64,000 bases of DNA from Gillisia limnaea DSM 15749. GTDB taxonomy: Bacteria > Bacteroidota > Bacteroidia > Flavobacteriales > Flavobacteriaceae. Under the pieces are notes generated by a model that made no database searches, had not been told where the DNA came from, and saw nothing but the letters and a program-made list of their open reading frames with translations. Location: contig NZ_JH594606.1 of the NCBI RefSeq assembly GCF_000243235.1, positions 2,724,572-2,788,571 on the forward strand, read 5' to 3'. The stretch's first letter is position 1, and every line of letters begins with the position of its first letter. Both the position numbers and the translations under genes were made by a program. Shown piece by piece: positions 29,012-38,486 of this stretch.

Positions 29012-29063
29012 ATAAAATGGAAAAGCCGGTAAAGAAATTTCTTTACCGGCTTTTCCATTTTAT
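29012..29063. terminator. Perfect 26-bp inverted repeat, bidirectional terminator
   Basis: Two 26-base arms with no spacer (ATAAAATGGAAAAGCCGGTA... on the left), centred at 29037/29038 between convergent guaB and the OmpH gene. GC core with A-rich and T-rich flanks, so it can terminate both transcripts. Confidence 0.88.
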
Positions 29064-29069
29064 AGGTAG

Positions 29070-29579
29070 TTATTCTTTTACGGTAATACCTAATTTTTTA
29101 ATCACCGCATCGGTAATATCATATTTTTCATCGGCATACGCAAGTCCGTTTGCACTGGTGTTTAAAATTTGAGTATAAGCTTGCTCCGTTATGATAGCTT
29201 TCATAGCCTCATCAATTTTCAAGTAGAGCGGCTGGGTAAGTTCATTATTTCTCATTTGCATAAGAACTGAAGCTTTCTGTCTGAAATTTTTAATTTCATT
29301 TTCCAGCGTTATAATTTCATCTTCTTTGCTTTGTTTTTCTTCCTCATTAAAAGTATCAGCGTTGGTTTGGTAAGCAGCAATCAATTCTTCATATTGCTTT
29401 ACTGTGGATTGCAAATTCTCCTGAAGCTCTGTATTGTAAGTCTTCATTCCTTCTTCAACCTTCACCATTTCAGGCATTTGTTGTAGGATGAAATCGGCAT
29501 CTATAGTGCCTACCTTTGTTTGTGCTTGTAGAGAAGTTCCTGTAATAAGGATTACAAGAACTAAAATTATATTTTTCAT
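29070..29579 (-). CDS. OmpH/Skp family periplasmic chaperone
   Basis: 169 residues. A signal peptide (ending near LQAQTK) is followed by the OmpH start VGTIDADFILQQMPEM and a long alpha-helical coiled-coil section (about residues 45-110) as in the Skp trimer arms, with the C-terminal domain after it. Skp binds unfolded outer-membrane proteins in the periplasm. A TATATTTG -7 box lies at 29597-29604 on the minus strand. Confidence 0.88.
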   Translation of the reverse strand: MKNIILVLVILITGTSLQAQTKVGTIDADFILQQMPEMVKVEEGMKTYNTELQENLQSTVKQYEELIAAYQTNADTFNEEEKQSKEDEIITLENEIKNFRQKASVLMQMRNNELTQPLYLKIDEAMKAIITEQAYTQILNTSANGLAYADEKYDITDAVIKKLGITVKE

Positions 29580-29652
29580 GTTTGTTTGATTTTCAGCAAA
29601 TATATAGGAGCAAATTAAATAAACAGGAAATTTTTCACCAAAAAAATAAATT

Positions 29653-29892
29653 TTAAGTATATACAGTGGCTCGATGAGGTTTTAAAATGTCTCTAAATTT
29701 TTTCATATCACTTTCCGGGACCACCCAAAAAGCTAAAGAATGTATGTCTGAAATTCGCTCTACACCTGTGATGTTGAGCATATCCAATGCTTCAGTTTTT
29801 ATAAAATCCTTTAAATGAATTTCGTGATGTTCAGCGGTTTTATTTGAATCTGGCCCTCTAAAGTCCCAAATCAGTTTTATTTGTCTTTCCAT
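29653..29892 (-). CDS. Small conserved-looking hypothetical protein (79 aa)
   Basis: 79 residues starting MERQIKLIWDFRGPDSNKTAEHHEIHLKDF, with no signal peptide or membrane segment. The gene follows the SRPBCC gene by 3 bases on the same strand. The His-rich AEHHEIHLKDF segment and WVVPESDMKKFRDILKPHR give a mixed alpha/beta pattern, but I do not recognise a family. Its tight coupling to an SRPBCC lipid-binding-type protein is the only functional hint. Confidence 0.7.
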   Translation of the reverse strand: MERQIKLIWDFRGPDSNKTAEHHEIHLKDFIKTEALDMLNITGVERISDIHSLAFWVVPESDMKKFRDILKPHRATVYT

Positions 29893-29895
29893 TTT

Positions 29896-30348
29896 TTAAT
29901 TGTTCTTTACGCTTTTCCCTTCTTCAGCAAAAGCTTTAAAATCTTTCATGAATTGAAGGGATTGCTTTTTAAAAGTTCCGGGCATTAATTTTCCTATCAA
30001 TTTCATAAAACCCGAAAACTGGAATTCACTATAGGAGACCCAACGGGTTGAAGTGCCGGACTCCTCTTCGAAATAATTTTTCTGAATATTATAAAGCCCT
30101 TTGGTTTCGTAGGTGGTATGAAGTTCTTTTGGAAGATTGCTTTTGATAATGGTTTCAATCATTTCAATTTCCCGCCCATTCATGATATAAATCAGTTTAC
30201 TGCGGGATCCCTCCTTCCCTGGGGTTCCTGTAACGTGTTTATAGGAAATAAAGCCTTTTTGCCAAAATTTGAAGTTTTCTGGTTTTTCCATTTTGCTTAT
30301 TACTTCTTCCCTGGGAAGCCGGATAATAATTTCCTGACTGTACTTCAT
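29896..30348 (-). CDS. SRPBCC (START/Bet v1-like) family protein
   Basis: 150 residues beginning MKYSQEIIIRLPREEVISKMEKPENFKFWQKG, the usual first strand and helix of polyketide-cyclase/SRPBCC domains, with the long C-terminal helix FKKQSLQFMKDFKAFAEEG. Such proteins hold a hydrophobic ligand in a cavity. The ligand is unknown. It is in a two-gene unit with the 79-residue protein. Confidence 0.82.
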   Translation of the reverse strand: MKYSQEIIIRLPREEVISKMEKPENFKFWQKGFISYKHVTGTPGKEGSRSKLIYIMNGREIEMIETIIKSNLPKELHTTYETKGLYNIQKNYFEEESGTSTRWVSYSEFQFSGFMKLIGKLMPGTFKKQSLQFMKDFKAFAEEGKSVKNN

Positions 30349-30439
30349 AATGGTTCTATTTTTGCTAGGAACTAATATAGTTAAGTAATTTAAGATTTTA
30401 TTATAATTTCTTTAATTTGAAATCGTTTAAGCTTATACC

Positions 30440-30469
30440 TTGTGGAAGGTTCCAGAATTCTTATTTTTG
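30440..30469 (+). promoter_or_regulatory. Promoter of the SurA operon
   Basis: TTG (30440-30442), 19-base spacer, TATTTTTG (30462-30469). Fits the Bacteroidota consensus exactly. The first ATG is at 30534. Confidence 0.72.
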
Positions 30470-30533
30470 CCGCACTATTAGCTGTTTTGGTTTTTACAAG
30501 CATTAGGCTAATAATTTTAATTTTATCGATTTA

Positions 30534-31391
30534 ATGGGGAACTATAAATTTATAATACTACTGTTTCTACCTTTATTTTTTTCAGGTTGCGATTACTTTA
30601 AAGAATCAGAGGAACGTGAGATATTGGCGAGGGTAAATGACAGTTATCTTTATAAAGAAGATATTCAGGCATTGATAAGTGAAGATATCTCTCCGGAAGA
30701 TAGCACCCTGATAGTTTCCAATTTTATTACGCGCTGGGCTACGCAGCAATTATTGATAGATAAGGCAAAGTTTAATTTAAGCCAGACTCAACAACAGGAG
30801 TTTGATGAACTTGTTAAGAATTATAAAAACGAGCTATACACAAAAGCCTATGCAGATGCTTTGGTAGCAAAGCAACTGGATACCGCATTTAATCTGGATG
30901 AAATCGAAAGTTATTATCAGGAACATCTGGAAAATTTTAGGTTGAATGAGGATTTGGTGAAATTGAGATTTATCAATCTCGATAAGAACAGCCTGGATTT
31001 TCAGGAAATGAAGAAGAAGTTTGTCCGGTTTAATGATAAGGATAAAGAAGATCTGGATAGAATAGCACTTCAGTTTAAAGGGTATTCCTTTAATGATTCT
31101 GTTTGGGTAAGTACCCGTTCGGTTTATGAAAGAATTGGACCTTTAAACGATGGGAACAAATCCCAATTATTAAAAAAATCCAATTTTCTTGAGCTCGAAG
31201 ATTCATTAGAAGTATATTTGGTGTATGTAAACGATGTTTTGTTAAGAAATGATCAGGCTCCTCTGGAATATGCAACTTCCACGATCAAGCAGATAATCCT
31301 TAACAGGCGAAAAGCCGATTTGGTTAAAGAATTAGAAAAAGATATAACAAGAGATGCAATTGAAAACAAACAATTTGAAATTTATAATTAA
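30534..31391 (+). CDS. PpiC/SurA-N-like periplasmic lipoprotein
   Basis: 285 residues with lipobox FFSGC (Cys19). The body is mostly helical and resembles the SurA N-terminal chaperone domain (ARVNDSYLYKEDIQALI ... WATQQLLIDKAKFNL), followed by a region without a clear parvulin core. It is probably a membrane-anchored chaperone with no isomerase activity. It overlaps the next gene (a SurA-type isomerase) by 38 bases. Confidence 0.8.
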   Translation: MGNYKFIILLFLPLFFSGCDYFKESEEREILARVNDSYLYKEDIQALISEDISPEDSTLIVSNFITRWATQQLLIDKAKFNLSQTQQQEFDELVKNYKNELYTKAYADALVAKQLDTAFNLDEIESYYQEHLENFRLNEDLVKLRFINLDKNSLDFQEMKKKFVRFNDKDKEDLDRIALQFKGYSFNDSVWVSTRSVYERIGPLNDGNKSQLLKKSNFLELEDSLEVYLVYVNDVLLRNDQAPLEYATSTIKQIILNRRKADLVKELEKDITRDAIENKQFEIYN

Positions 31392-32811
31392 CAGCATTGC
31401 TGTTTTATTTATAGTATTTGGTCTGGGAAATTCTGGATTTGCCCAGGAGGTTATTGTAACAGATAGTACGGCCATAAAACCTAAATCTGAAATAGCAGAA
31501 GTTAAAGTTATTCCCGGAAGTGGGGAGCGGGTAAAAGTGGATGGGATCGCAGCCGTTGTTGGAGGATATGTGGTTTTGGACAGCGATATAGAGCTTATGT
31601 ATAAAGATCTAAAAAGCCAGGGGGTTTCTACTGCCGATGTTAACGACTGCCAGTTAGCCGGAAGTTTATTGGAAAATAAACTTTATGCACACCATGCCAT
31701 TCAGGATAGTATTATTGTTGCCGATGCTGAGATAGGAAATATGGTAGACCAGCAGATATCCCAAATGGTAGGGCAAATTGGTTCTATGGAAAAGGTATTG
31801 AATTTTTATAAAAGAGATACTGAAGATGATTTTAGAAAGGAATTATTTGATATCAATAAGCAACGTGAATTGTCATCAAGAATGCAACAAAAAATCGTTG
31901 AAGATGTAGAAATTACTCCGGATGAAGTAAGAGCTTATTTTGAGGAAATCCCGGAAGAAGAACGCCCGTTTTTTGGCGACGAGGTAGAAATAGCTCAAAT
32001 AGTTATTAAACCTGAGATCCCTCAAAGTGAGAAGCAAAAAGTTATAGACCGCCTGAATGATTTTCGGGATGATGTTGTTGAAAATGGAGCTAGTTTTTCT
32101 ACAAAAGCCGTGCTGTATTCACAAGATCCCGGATCTGCTTCTGATGGTGGCAAAATGGTAATTACACGTAAAGATGGTCTGGATAAAGAATTTAAAGATA
32201 CCGCATTTAGTTTGCAGGAAGGCGAAGTAAGTGAGCCTTTTGCATCCATGTTTGGGTACCATATTATTAAAGTGGAACGTGTTGTTGGACAAAATCTGGA
32301 AATAAGACATATCCTGTTGATCCCGGATGTAACAAGTTCTACAGTAGAAAATGCTAAAAAGGAAATTGACAGTATAAGATTTCAAATTGTAAATAAAGAG
32401 ATCACCTTTGAAAAAGCAGCTGAAAATTTTTCAGATGAAGAACAAACCGCTACGAACAAAGGGAAACTTATTAATCCAACTACTGGGGACACGAGGTTTG
32501 AATTAACCAAAATAGATCCCGAAATTTATGATCAGGTTGTTAATTTAGAAGAAGGAGAAGTTTCACTAATACTTTCTGATCAGGATAGAACGGGGAGATC
32601 TTTTTTCAAATTGATAACTGTTAATAAACGCTACCCAGAGCATAAAGCCAATTTCGCACAGGATTACATGAAAATTAAAGATCTGGCATTAAGGCAAAAA
32701 CAATTGAATGTCATCGCAGATTGGATGGATGAAAAAATTGCAGATACCTATATAAAAATTAACGGAAAATTCCGTAATTGTGAATATAGTAGTAACTGGT
32801 TGAAAAATTAA
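31354..32811 (+). CDS. Periplasmic peptidyl-prolyl isomerase SurA-like
   Basis: 485 residues: signal peptide ending near GFAQEV, SurA N-domain (DGIAAVVGGYVVLDSDIELM), a parvulin domain at about 205-300 (ILYSQDPGS-type motif AVLYSQDPGSASDGGKMV, then EVSEPFASMFGYHIIKVE) and a second parvulin-like repeat (ENFSDEEQTATNKGKL). It assists outer-membrane protein folding. The 38-base overlap with the upstream lipoprotein gene supports coupled translation. Confidence 0.9.
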   Translation: MQLKTNNLKFIINSIAVLFIVFGLGNSGFAQEVIVTDSTAIKPKSEIAEVKVIPGSGERVKVDGIAAVVGGYVVLDSDIELMYKDLKSQGVSTADVNDCQLAGSLLENKLYAHHAIQDSIIVADAEIGNMVDQQISQMVGQIGSMEKVLNFYKRDTEDDFRKELFDINKQRELSSRMQQKIVEDVEITPDEVRAYFEEIPEEERPFFGDEVEIAQIVIKPEIPQSEKQKVIDRLNDFRDDVVENGASFSTKAVLYSQDPGSASDGGKMVITRKDGLDKEFKDTAFSLQEGEVSEPFASMFGYHIIKVERVVGQNLEIRHILLIPDVTSSTVENAKKEIDSIRFQIVNKEITFEKAAENFSDEEQTATNKGKLINPTTGDTRFELTKIDPEIYDQVVNLEEGEVSLILSDQDRTGRSFFKLITVNKRYPEHKANFAQDYMKIKDLALRQKQLNVIADWMDEKIADTYIKINGKFRNCEYSSNWLKN

Positions 32812-32816
32812 TTACA

Positions 32817-33770
32817 ATGTCTGATGTAGCCGCGGTAGGATCTCTGGTTGAAAAGCACAAACAGCTTAAGCAGGAAATTGCTAAAGTAATTGTTGGACAG
32901 GAGGAAGTGGTGAATCAAATTTTACTTTCTATCTATTCCGGCGGTCACGCATTGTTAATAGGTGTGCCAGGCTTGGCAAAAACCTTGATGGTAAATACTA
33001 TTGCACAGGCGTTAGGGCTTGATTTTAAAAGAATTCAATTCACTCCGGATTTAATGCCGAGCGATATATTAGGATCTGAAATTTTAGATGAAAACCGGCA
33101 CTTTAAGTTTATTAAAGGGCCGGTTTTTGCAAATATCATCCTTGCAGATGAGATCAATCGTACTCCTCCAAAAACCCAGGCAGCAATGCTGGAAGCTATG
33201 CAGGAACGGGCGGTAACTGTTGCAGGAAATCACTATAAATTAAGCCAGCCTTATTTTGTGCTGGCAACTCAAAATCCTATTGAACAGGAGGGAACCTATC
33301 CCTTGCCGGAAGCACAACTGGACAGATTCATGTTCGCCATTCATTTAGATTATCCCTCTTTTGAGGAAGAAGTGGATGTTGTGAAGAAAACAACTTCTGG
33401 TTTTGATGTAAAGGTGAATCCAATGTTCACTGCAAATGATATTATTGAGATCCAGCAATTGATACGCCGGGTTCCGGTTCCAGATAACGTGGTGGAATAC
33501 GCTGTCAATCTGGTGGGGAAAACCAGGCCTCAGGGCGCTACTGCTCCGGAGATCATCAAAAACTATGTAGATTGGGGGGCTGGTCCAAGAGCTTCACAAA
33601 ATCTTGTTTTGGCTGCAAAAGCACACGCTATAATAAATGGTAAATTCTCCCCCGATATTGAAAATATCCAGGCTGTAGCTATTGGAATTCTTCGGCACAG
33701 GATCATCAAAAATTATAAAGCAGAAGCAGAAGGCATTTCCGAAGAAGATATCATCAGGAAGTTGTTTTAA
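32817..33770 (+). CDS. MoxR family AAA+ ATPase
   Basis: 317 residues. Walker A GVPGLAKT (about residue 45), Walker B LADEINRTPPKTQAAMLEAM and sensor 1 LATQNPIEQEGTYPLPEAQLDRF are intact. MoxR ATPases act as chaperones, often with VWA and DUF58 proteins, but here those partners are absent and the gene sits 5 bases behind the SurA gene, suggesting a role with envelope proteins. Confidence 0.92.
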   Translation: MSDVAAVGSLVEKHKQLKQEIAKVIVGQEEVVNQILLSIYSGGHALLIGVPGLAKTLMVNTIAQALGLDFKRIQFTPDLMPSDILGSEILDENRHFKFIKGPVFANIILADEINRTPPKTQAAMLEAMQERAVTVAGNHYKLSQPYFVLATQNPIEQEGTYPLPEAQLDRFMFAIHLDYPSFEEEVDVVKKTTSGFDVKVNPMFTANDIIEIQQLIRRVPVPDNVVEYAVNLVGKTRPQGATAPEIIKNYVDWGAGPRASQNLVLAAKAHAIINGKFSPDIENIQAVAIGILRHRIIKNYKAEAEGISEEDIIRKLF

Positions 33771-33795
33771 AACTTAAAATCTTCTATCTTGAAGT

Positions 33796-34104
33796 ATGAT
33801 TAAAAAATTACTTCAATATAAGATAGTTGCTTCAGTTATATTTTTCCTTCTTTGGATTTCCGCCTTATTGCTTCAAGCAAAAGAAATAGAAACCGCTATA
33901 AACGAAATCTTTTACTGGTTTGTTGTTTTAGCAATAGTTCTATTTTGGCTTCTCATCCTTATTGATATTATCAAATCCAGGATTTATCGCAAAATATTTC
34001 TGGTAGCTTCCATGTTTCTGCTACCTTTTCTGGCCCCTGTTTTCTATTTATTTCAGAAGAAATCCTTAAAAAAATTACAGGAATCCGGTTCTAAAAATAA
34101 ATAG
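33796..34104 (+). CDS. Hypothetical small membrane protein
   Basis: 102 residues with three hydrophobic segments (about 10-27, 38-56 and 68-88) and a Lys-rich C-terminus (KKSLKKLQESGSKNK). No family recognised. It lies 25 bases after the MoxR gene and could be the last gene of that operon. Confidence 0.6.
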   Translation: MIKKLLQYKIVASVIFFLLWISALLLQAKEIETAINEIFYWFVVLAIVLFWLLILIDIIKSRIYRKIFLVASMFLLPFLAPVFYLFQKKSLKKLQESGSKNK

Positions 34105-34252
34105 AAAAACACCTTCCTTTTATCAAATTCTAAAAATAAAGAGGTTATTTTGATTTTCGCCAAATATTCTATAGCCAAAATTAAATAATCTTAAATTATT
34201 GTTACAAAATACTGAAATATGGTTCTGATTTTTAATTTCGGATCGAAATTCG

Positions 34253-34260
34253 TAATTTTG
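34253..34260 (+). promoter_or_regulatory. -7 box upstream of aconitase gene
   Basis: TAATTTTG, matching TAnnTTTG, 36 bases before the ATG. It is preceded by an imperfect inverted repeat (AATTTCGGATCGAAATT) at 34233-34249. Confidence 0.45.
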
Positions 34261-34295
34261 CAAGACTTTTTTAGAACAAAAAAACCCTTATAAAT

Positions 34296-36560
34296 ATGGC
34301 ATACGATATTGATATGATTAAAAAGGTCTATAGCCAAATGGCCGACCGAGTTAATAAAGCCCGCGAAATTGTTGGAAAACCTTTAACCCTTTCAGAAAAA
34401 ATACTTTACTCTCATTTATGGGATGGGGAAACCAAAGAAGCCTTTACAAGAGGTAAAGATTATGTAGATTTTGCACCAGATAGGATTGCCTGTCAGGATG
34501 CAACTGCTCAAATGGCCTTATTGCAATTTATGCAGGCCGGTAAGAAAACCGTAGCGGTTCCAACCACAGTACATTGTGATCACCTTATTCAGGCAAAAAT
34601 GGGCGCTGCAATAGATCTTCAGGCAGCCAATAAGAGCAGCTCTGAGGTATTTGATTTCCTTGAGTCTGTATCAAATAAATATGGAATAGGATTCTGGAAG
34701 CCAGGCGCGGGTATTATTCACCAGGTAGTTTTGGAGAATTATGCATTTCCGGGCGGAATGATGATAGGAACGGATTCTCATACGGTAAACGCCGGTGGCT
34801 TGGGAATGGTAGCCATTGGAGTAGGTGGTGCAGATGCTGTGGATGTTATGGCCGGTATGGCCTGGGAGCTTAAATTCCCGAAACTTATTGGGGTGAAATT
34901 AACAGGGAAACTTTCCGGATGGACATCTGCAAAGGATGTGATCTTAAAAGTTGCAGGAATTCTTACCGTAAAAGGTGGTACCGGAGCAATTATAGAATAT
35001 TTTGGTGAAGGTGCACGTTCTATGTCCTGTACTGGAAAGGGAACAATTTGTAATATGGGGGCTGAAGTAGGAGCAACGACTTCAACCTTTGGATATGACG
35101 ATTCTATGGAACGTTACCTGAATGCTACAAACAGAGCCGATGTTGCACAGGCCGCCAATAAAGTAAGAGAGCATCTTACAGGTGACGATGAAGTATATGC
35201 AAATCCGGAGCAATATTTTGATGAATTGATAGAAGTTAATCTTTCCGAATTAAAACCTCACTTAAACGGACCTTTCACTCCCGATCTTGCAACCCCAATT
35301 TCTGAAATGGCTGTAAAAGCAAAAGAAAATGACTGGCCAATAAATGTAGACTGGGGACTGATAGGTTCTTGTACCAACTCATCTTATGAAGATCTTACGC
35401 GTGCAGCTTCTATCGCAAAACAGGCGGTAGATAAAAAAGTAAAAGCAAAATCTGATTTCGGTATCAATCCCGGTTCAGAAACGATTCGTTTCACAGCAGA
35501 GCGTGATGGTTTGTTGAAAATATTTGAAGAACTTGATGCTACAATTTTCACAAATGCCTGTGGACCTTGTATTGGACAATGGGATAGAAGTGACCGAAAA
35601 GGAGATGAAAAGAATACGATCGTCCACTCCTTCAATAGAAACTTTTCCAAACGTGCCGATGGAAATCCAAACACACACGCTTTTGTAGGTTCCCCGGAAA
35701 TGGTTGCTGCTATTGCAATTTCAGGAAGATTGGATTTTGATCCTACCAGAGATACATTGCTTAACGAAGATGGAGAAGAAGTAATGTTGGATGAACCAAC
35801 AGGAATTGAATTGCCTCCAAAAGGATTTGACGTTGAGGACCCTGGGTATGTAGCTCCTTCTGAAAATGGAAATGTGGAAGTTAAGGTAGCTGCAGACAGT
35901 GAAAGGTTACAGTTATTGGAACCTTTTGATGCCTGGAAAGGTGATAACCTAATGGGCGCAAGATTGCTTATTAAGGCCTTTGGAAAATGTACTACAGATC
36001 ATATTTCTATGGCTGGACCTTGGTTGAGATACCGTGGGCACCTTGATAATATTTCCAATAACATGCTTATTGGTGCTATAAACGCTTTCAATAAGAAAAC
36101 CAATTTCGTTAAAAATCAAATTAATGGCGAATATGATGGTGTGCCGGCAGTAGCGAGAGCTTATAAAGCAGCAGGAATCCCCACGGTAGTTGTAGGAGAT
36201 CATAACTACGGGGAAGGTTCTTCCCGTGAGCATGCAGCCATGGAGCCTCGACATTTGGGTGTGAGAGTAGTATTGGTGAAATCTTTTGCTCGTATCCACG
36301 AAACAAACTTGAAAAAACAGGGAATGTTGGGGATAACCTTCCAAAATGAAAACGATTACGATTTAATTCAGGAGGATGATACTTTTAATTTTATTGACCT
36401 TGAAAATTTTGCACCAGATACTCCTTTAACCATAGAAGTGTTGCATGCAGATGGTAGTAAAGATGTGATTAAAACAAACCATACCTATAACCAACCTCAA
36501 ATTGAATGGTATAAACATGGATCTGCCTTGAACCTTATCAAAAAGCAAAACGTCGCTTAG
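34296..36560 (+). CDS. Aconitate hydratase
   Basis: 754 residues, similar in length to mitochondrial-type aconitase. TCA-cycle conversion of citrate to isocitrate with a [4Fe-4S] cluster. Cluster ligands are seen in [10 protein letters not shown] (about residue 351) and [10 protein letters not shown] (about 425), and the swivel-domain motif [18 protein letters not shown] is complete. Also visible are [13 protein letters not shown] and [14 protein letters not shown]. Confidence 0.95.
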   Translation: MAYDIDMIKKVYSQMADRVNKAREIVGKPLTLSEKILYSHLWDGETKEAFTRGKDYVDFAPDRIACQDATAQMALLQFMQAGKKTVAVPTTVHCDHLIQAKMGAAIDLQAANKSSSEVFDFLESVSNKYGIGFWKPGAGIIHQVVLENYAFPGGMMIGTDSHTVNAGGLGMVAIGVGGADAVDVMAGMAWELKFPKLIGVKLTGKLSGWTSAKDVILKVAGILTVKGGTGAIIEYFGEGARSMSCTGKGTICNMGAEVGATTSTFGYDDSMERYLNATNRADVAQAANKVREHLTGDDEVYANPEQYFDELIEVNLSELKPHLNGPFTPDLATPISEMAVKAKENDWPINVDWGLIGSCTNSSYEDLTRAASIAKQAVDKKVKAKSDFGINPGSETIRFTAERDGLLKIFEELDATIFTNACGPCIGQWDRSDRKGDEKNTIVHSFNRNFSKRADGNPNTHAFVGSPEMVAAIAISGRLDFDPTRDTLLNEDGEEVMLDEPTGIELPPKGFDVEDPGYVAPSENGNVEVKVAADSERLQLLEPFDAWKGDNLMGARLLIKAFGKCTTDHISMAGPWLRYRGHLDNISNNMLIGAINAFNKKTNFVKNQINGEYDGVPAVARAYKAAGIPTVVVGDHNYGEGSSREHAAMEPRHLGVRVVLVKSFARIHETNLKKQGMLGITFQNENDYDLIQEDDTFNFIDLENFAPDTPLTIEVLHADGSKDVIKTNHTYNQPQIEWYKHGSALNLIKKQNVA

Positions 36561-36583
36561 AGGCTAAATTTTATTTTAATTTA

Positions 36584-36616
36584 AAAACCCCCGGAAATCA
36601 AATTTCGGGGGTTTTC
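36584..36616 (+). terminator. Terminator after aconitase gene
   Basis: AAACCCCCG ... CGGGGGTTT with a short AT-rich loop, then TTTT. It starts about 23 bases past the stop codon. Confidence 0.85.
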
Positions 36617-36822
36617 ATTTTAATCCTACCATACAGCTTCATTTCTAGACGTTTTCCCGTTCAAAACGGATTTCATCTAAATTCCAGCTTTTTCTTCCCC
36701 TAGCATATCACCTAAGCGGCTCCTGCGGAGTTGAATTAATTCCCACCTAGAAAAATGAATTATTAAAATATTGCTTTTGCCACTTGTTATTATTCTCTTA
36801 TTTTGACAATAATACCGTGCTA

Positions 36823-36837
36823 TTAACATTTTGTTAA
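36823..36837. promoter_or_regulatory. Palindrome upstream of the S24/XRE regulator
   Basis: TTAACA-TTT-TGTTAA, a perfect inverted repeat just ahead of the regulator's reading frame. It may be the operator for autoregulation. I do not see a convincing TAnnTTTG box here. Confidence 0.4.
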
Positions 36838-36948
36838 CTTATGTTTATACTGATGCCGGGGCTTTTACTATTTGCAATTATAAAAGAAACAATCGTTGAA
36901 TATATGTCCGACCTTTATAATACTATTCATCCATCTATAAACTCTATT

Positions 36949-37704
36949 ATGCTCAACAGGATAGATTTAGGAAACCGACTTAAACAGTTAAGAAAAACTA
37001 GACAATTTTCACAACAGTTCGTGGCAGAAAATCTTTTCATCTCTCAGGCCGCTTATTCTTTAATAGAAAACTCTCAAAATGGTATTGTTGCAGAACATGT
37101 GGTTGGTTTGAGTGAACTTTACGACGTCACCACAGATTATATTCTAAAGGGAGATAACCATCTAATAAGAATATCTCCTTTAAATGGGTTTGTGCCCTAC
37201 GTTAAAATAAAGGCCCATGCAGGATATGTTAAAAATTTGTCGAAGGAAATTACTACAGAAGATTATGAATGGTATAGGATTCCCGGTTTTAATGCTACAC
37301 TGGAACATCGTCTTTTTGAAGCCGAAGGTGAAAGTATGATTCCTACAATATTTCCCGGAGATGTTGTAATAACCCAGAAGCAAAATAAATGGGATCAAAT
37401 CCTGGATGGTTCTCTTGTGATAATTGGGACAAAGGAATCCTTGCTAATTAAAAGATTCAAAGAGACTAATGAGCCGGATGTCTTTATCTTTGAAAATGAT
37501 AATCCAGATTCGACCGAAGAACTTAGCTTTTCAATACATGAGATAAAGGAAATAATGATGGTTCGGGGGAAAATAAGCAATGTGTTAGCGCCTCATCATC
37601 AAAATGGTACCAATGGGAAAATTAAAACAATGGAGGAGTCCATAGAATTTCTTAGAAAGGAACTTCTTTCAATAACCAAAAAACTTAATTTGAAAGAAGG
37701 ATAA
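36949..37704 (+). CDS. XRE-HTH / S24 (LexA- or CI-like) regulator
   Basis: 251 residues from the ATG at 36949, though ATGs at 36904 and 36841 are possible. The N-terminal HTH is GNRLKQLRKTRQFSQQFVAENLFISQAAYSLIENSQNG; the C-terminal domain has the serine of the Ser-Lys dyad in AEGESMIPTIFPGDVVI (Ser129) and the Lys in LLIKRFK (Lys168). An Ala-Gly pair in KAHAGYVKNL (about 91-92) stands where LexA/CI-type proteins self-cleave. There is no prophage nearby; the gene stands alone, so it may be a chromosomal stress regulator. Confidence 0.82.
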   Translation: MLNRIDLGNRLKQLRKTRQFSQQFVAENLFISQAAYSLIENSQNGIVAEHVVGLSELYDVTTDYILKGDNHLIRISPLNGFVPYVKIKAHAGYVKNLSKEITTEDYEWYRIPGFNATLEHRLFEAEGESMIPTIFPGDVVITQKQNKWDQILDGSLVIIGTKESLLIKRFKETNEPDVFIFENDNPDSTEELSFSIHEIKEIMMVRGKISNVLAPHHQNGTNGKIKTMEESIEFLRKELLSITKKLNLKEG

Positions 37705-37766
37705 AGCAGGGGCTTTCTTGCACTCTGTTGGTAATTTACGTTTCTTTACTATTTAATAGTAAAAAA

Positions 37767-38342
37767 ATGAAGCTCTTTAAAAATCAATGGTTAAACATAG
37801 TTATTGTTGTAATAATCCTCGCGATGATAATCCCGGGAACGCGTAAACCAATACAAATATTCGTCAATGAACTGATTGCTTTTAGCCCTTCAGTCACATC
37901 GGAGGAGGATAGGACTGCTATTGCACATTATAACTGGACTTTAGAGAAGAATAATAAGGATCGAATGGATTTTTCGGATTTAGAAGGAAAAGTGGTCCTC
38001 GTTAATTTTTGGGCTACCTGGTGCCCTCCCTGTATTGCAGAAATGCCTAGCTTTCAGTTGCTGTATGAAGATTATGGGGACAAAATTGATTTTCTGTTTG
38101 TCTCTTCTGAAGACCATGAAACAGTTCGTGGGTTTTTGTATAGAAAAAATTACACCTTACCTGCTTTTCGGCCGCTTAGCGAAGCTCCGGCGCCACTAAA
38201 TGGAAATACGCTTCCCACCACCTTTTTAATCGATAAAACCGGTAATATAGTGATTAGGAAAGTGGGAGCTGCAGATTGGAACAGTGATAATGTAAGAAAA
38301 ACTATCGATGAGCTCCTGGATGAAAAAATCGGTATGAAATGA
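37767..38342 (+). CDS. Membrane-anchored thioredoxin-like (TlpA/ResA type) protein
   Basis: 191 residues from the ATG at 37767. One N-terminal membrane segment (NIVIVVIILAMIIPG) places the domain in the periplasm. The active site is FWATWCPPCIAEMPSF (CPPC), followed by the cis-Pro region TLPTTFLIDKTG. Family members reduce disulfides of cytochromes or envelope proteins. It follows the S24 regulator by 62 bases. Confidence 0.88.
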   Translation: MKLFKNQWLNIVIVVIILAMIIPGTRKPIQIFVNELIAFSPSVTSEEDRTAIAHYNWTLEKNNKDRMDFSDLEGKVVLVNFWATWCPPCIAEMPSFQLLYEDYGDKIDFLFVSSEDHETVRGFLYRKNYTLPAFRPLSEAPAPLNGNTLPTTFLIDKTGNIVIRKVGAADWNSDNVRKTIDELLDEKIGMK

Positions 38343-38438
38343 TCATAAAGGGAATACGATACCAACACCGATGAAATATACGAATTGCTTCCGGGTAGCT
38401 ATCGGGAGACCATTAAAACAATAAATAGCCGCATCTAA
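38334..38438 (+). repeat. Short repeated remnant, copy A
   Basis: From the thioredoxin stop codon onward, ATGAAATGA.CATAA.G.GAATACGA matches the intergenic copy at 45,910-45,978. A 29-codon frame (38352-38438) reads EYDTNTDEIYELLPGSYRET... and looks protein-like, but has no start. It is probably a leftover 3' end of a dispersed gene or element. The rest of the 144-base gap to crtY holds nothing I can name. Confidence 0.35.
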
Positions 38439-38486
38439 GAATCCAATGAAAAATCCCTAATTGGTTTTTCCCGATAGGATGAGAAT

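Noticed and set aside
32817-33770. Aerotolerance (Bat) operon
   Set aside because: Only the MoxR ATPase is present; DUF58, VWA and TPR genes that define that operon are absent here.
36841-36948. N-terminal extension of the S24 regulator
   Set aside because: Hydrophobic stretch unlike family N-termini; the helix-turn-helix begins right after the ATG at 36949. The earlier starts are kept only as alternatives.
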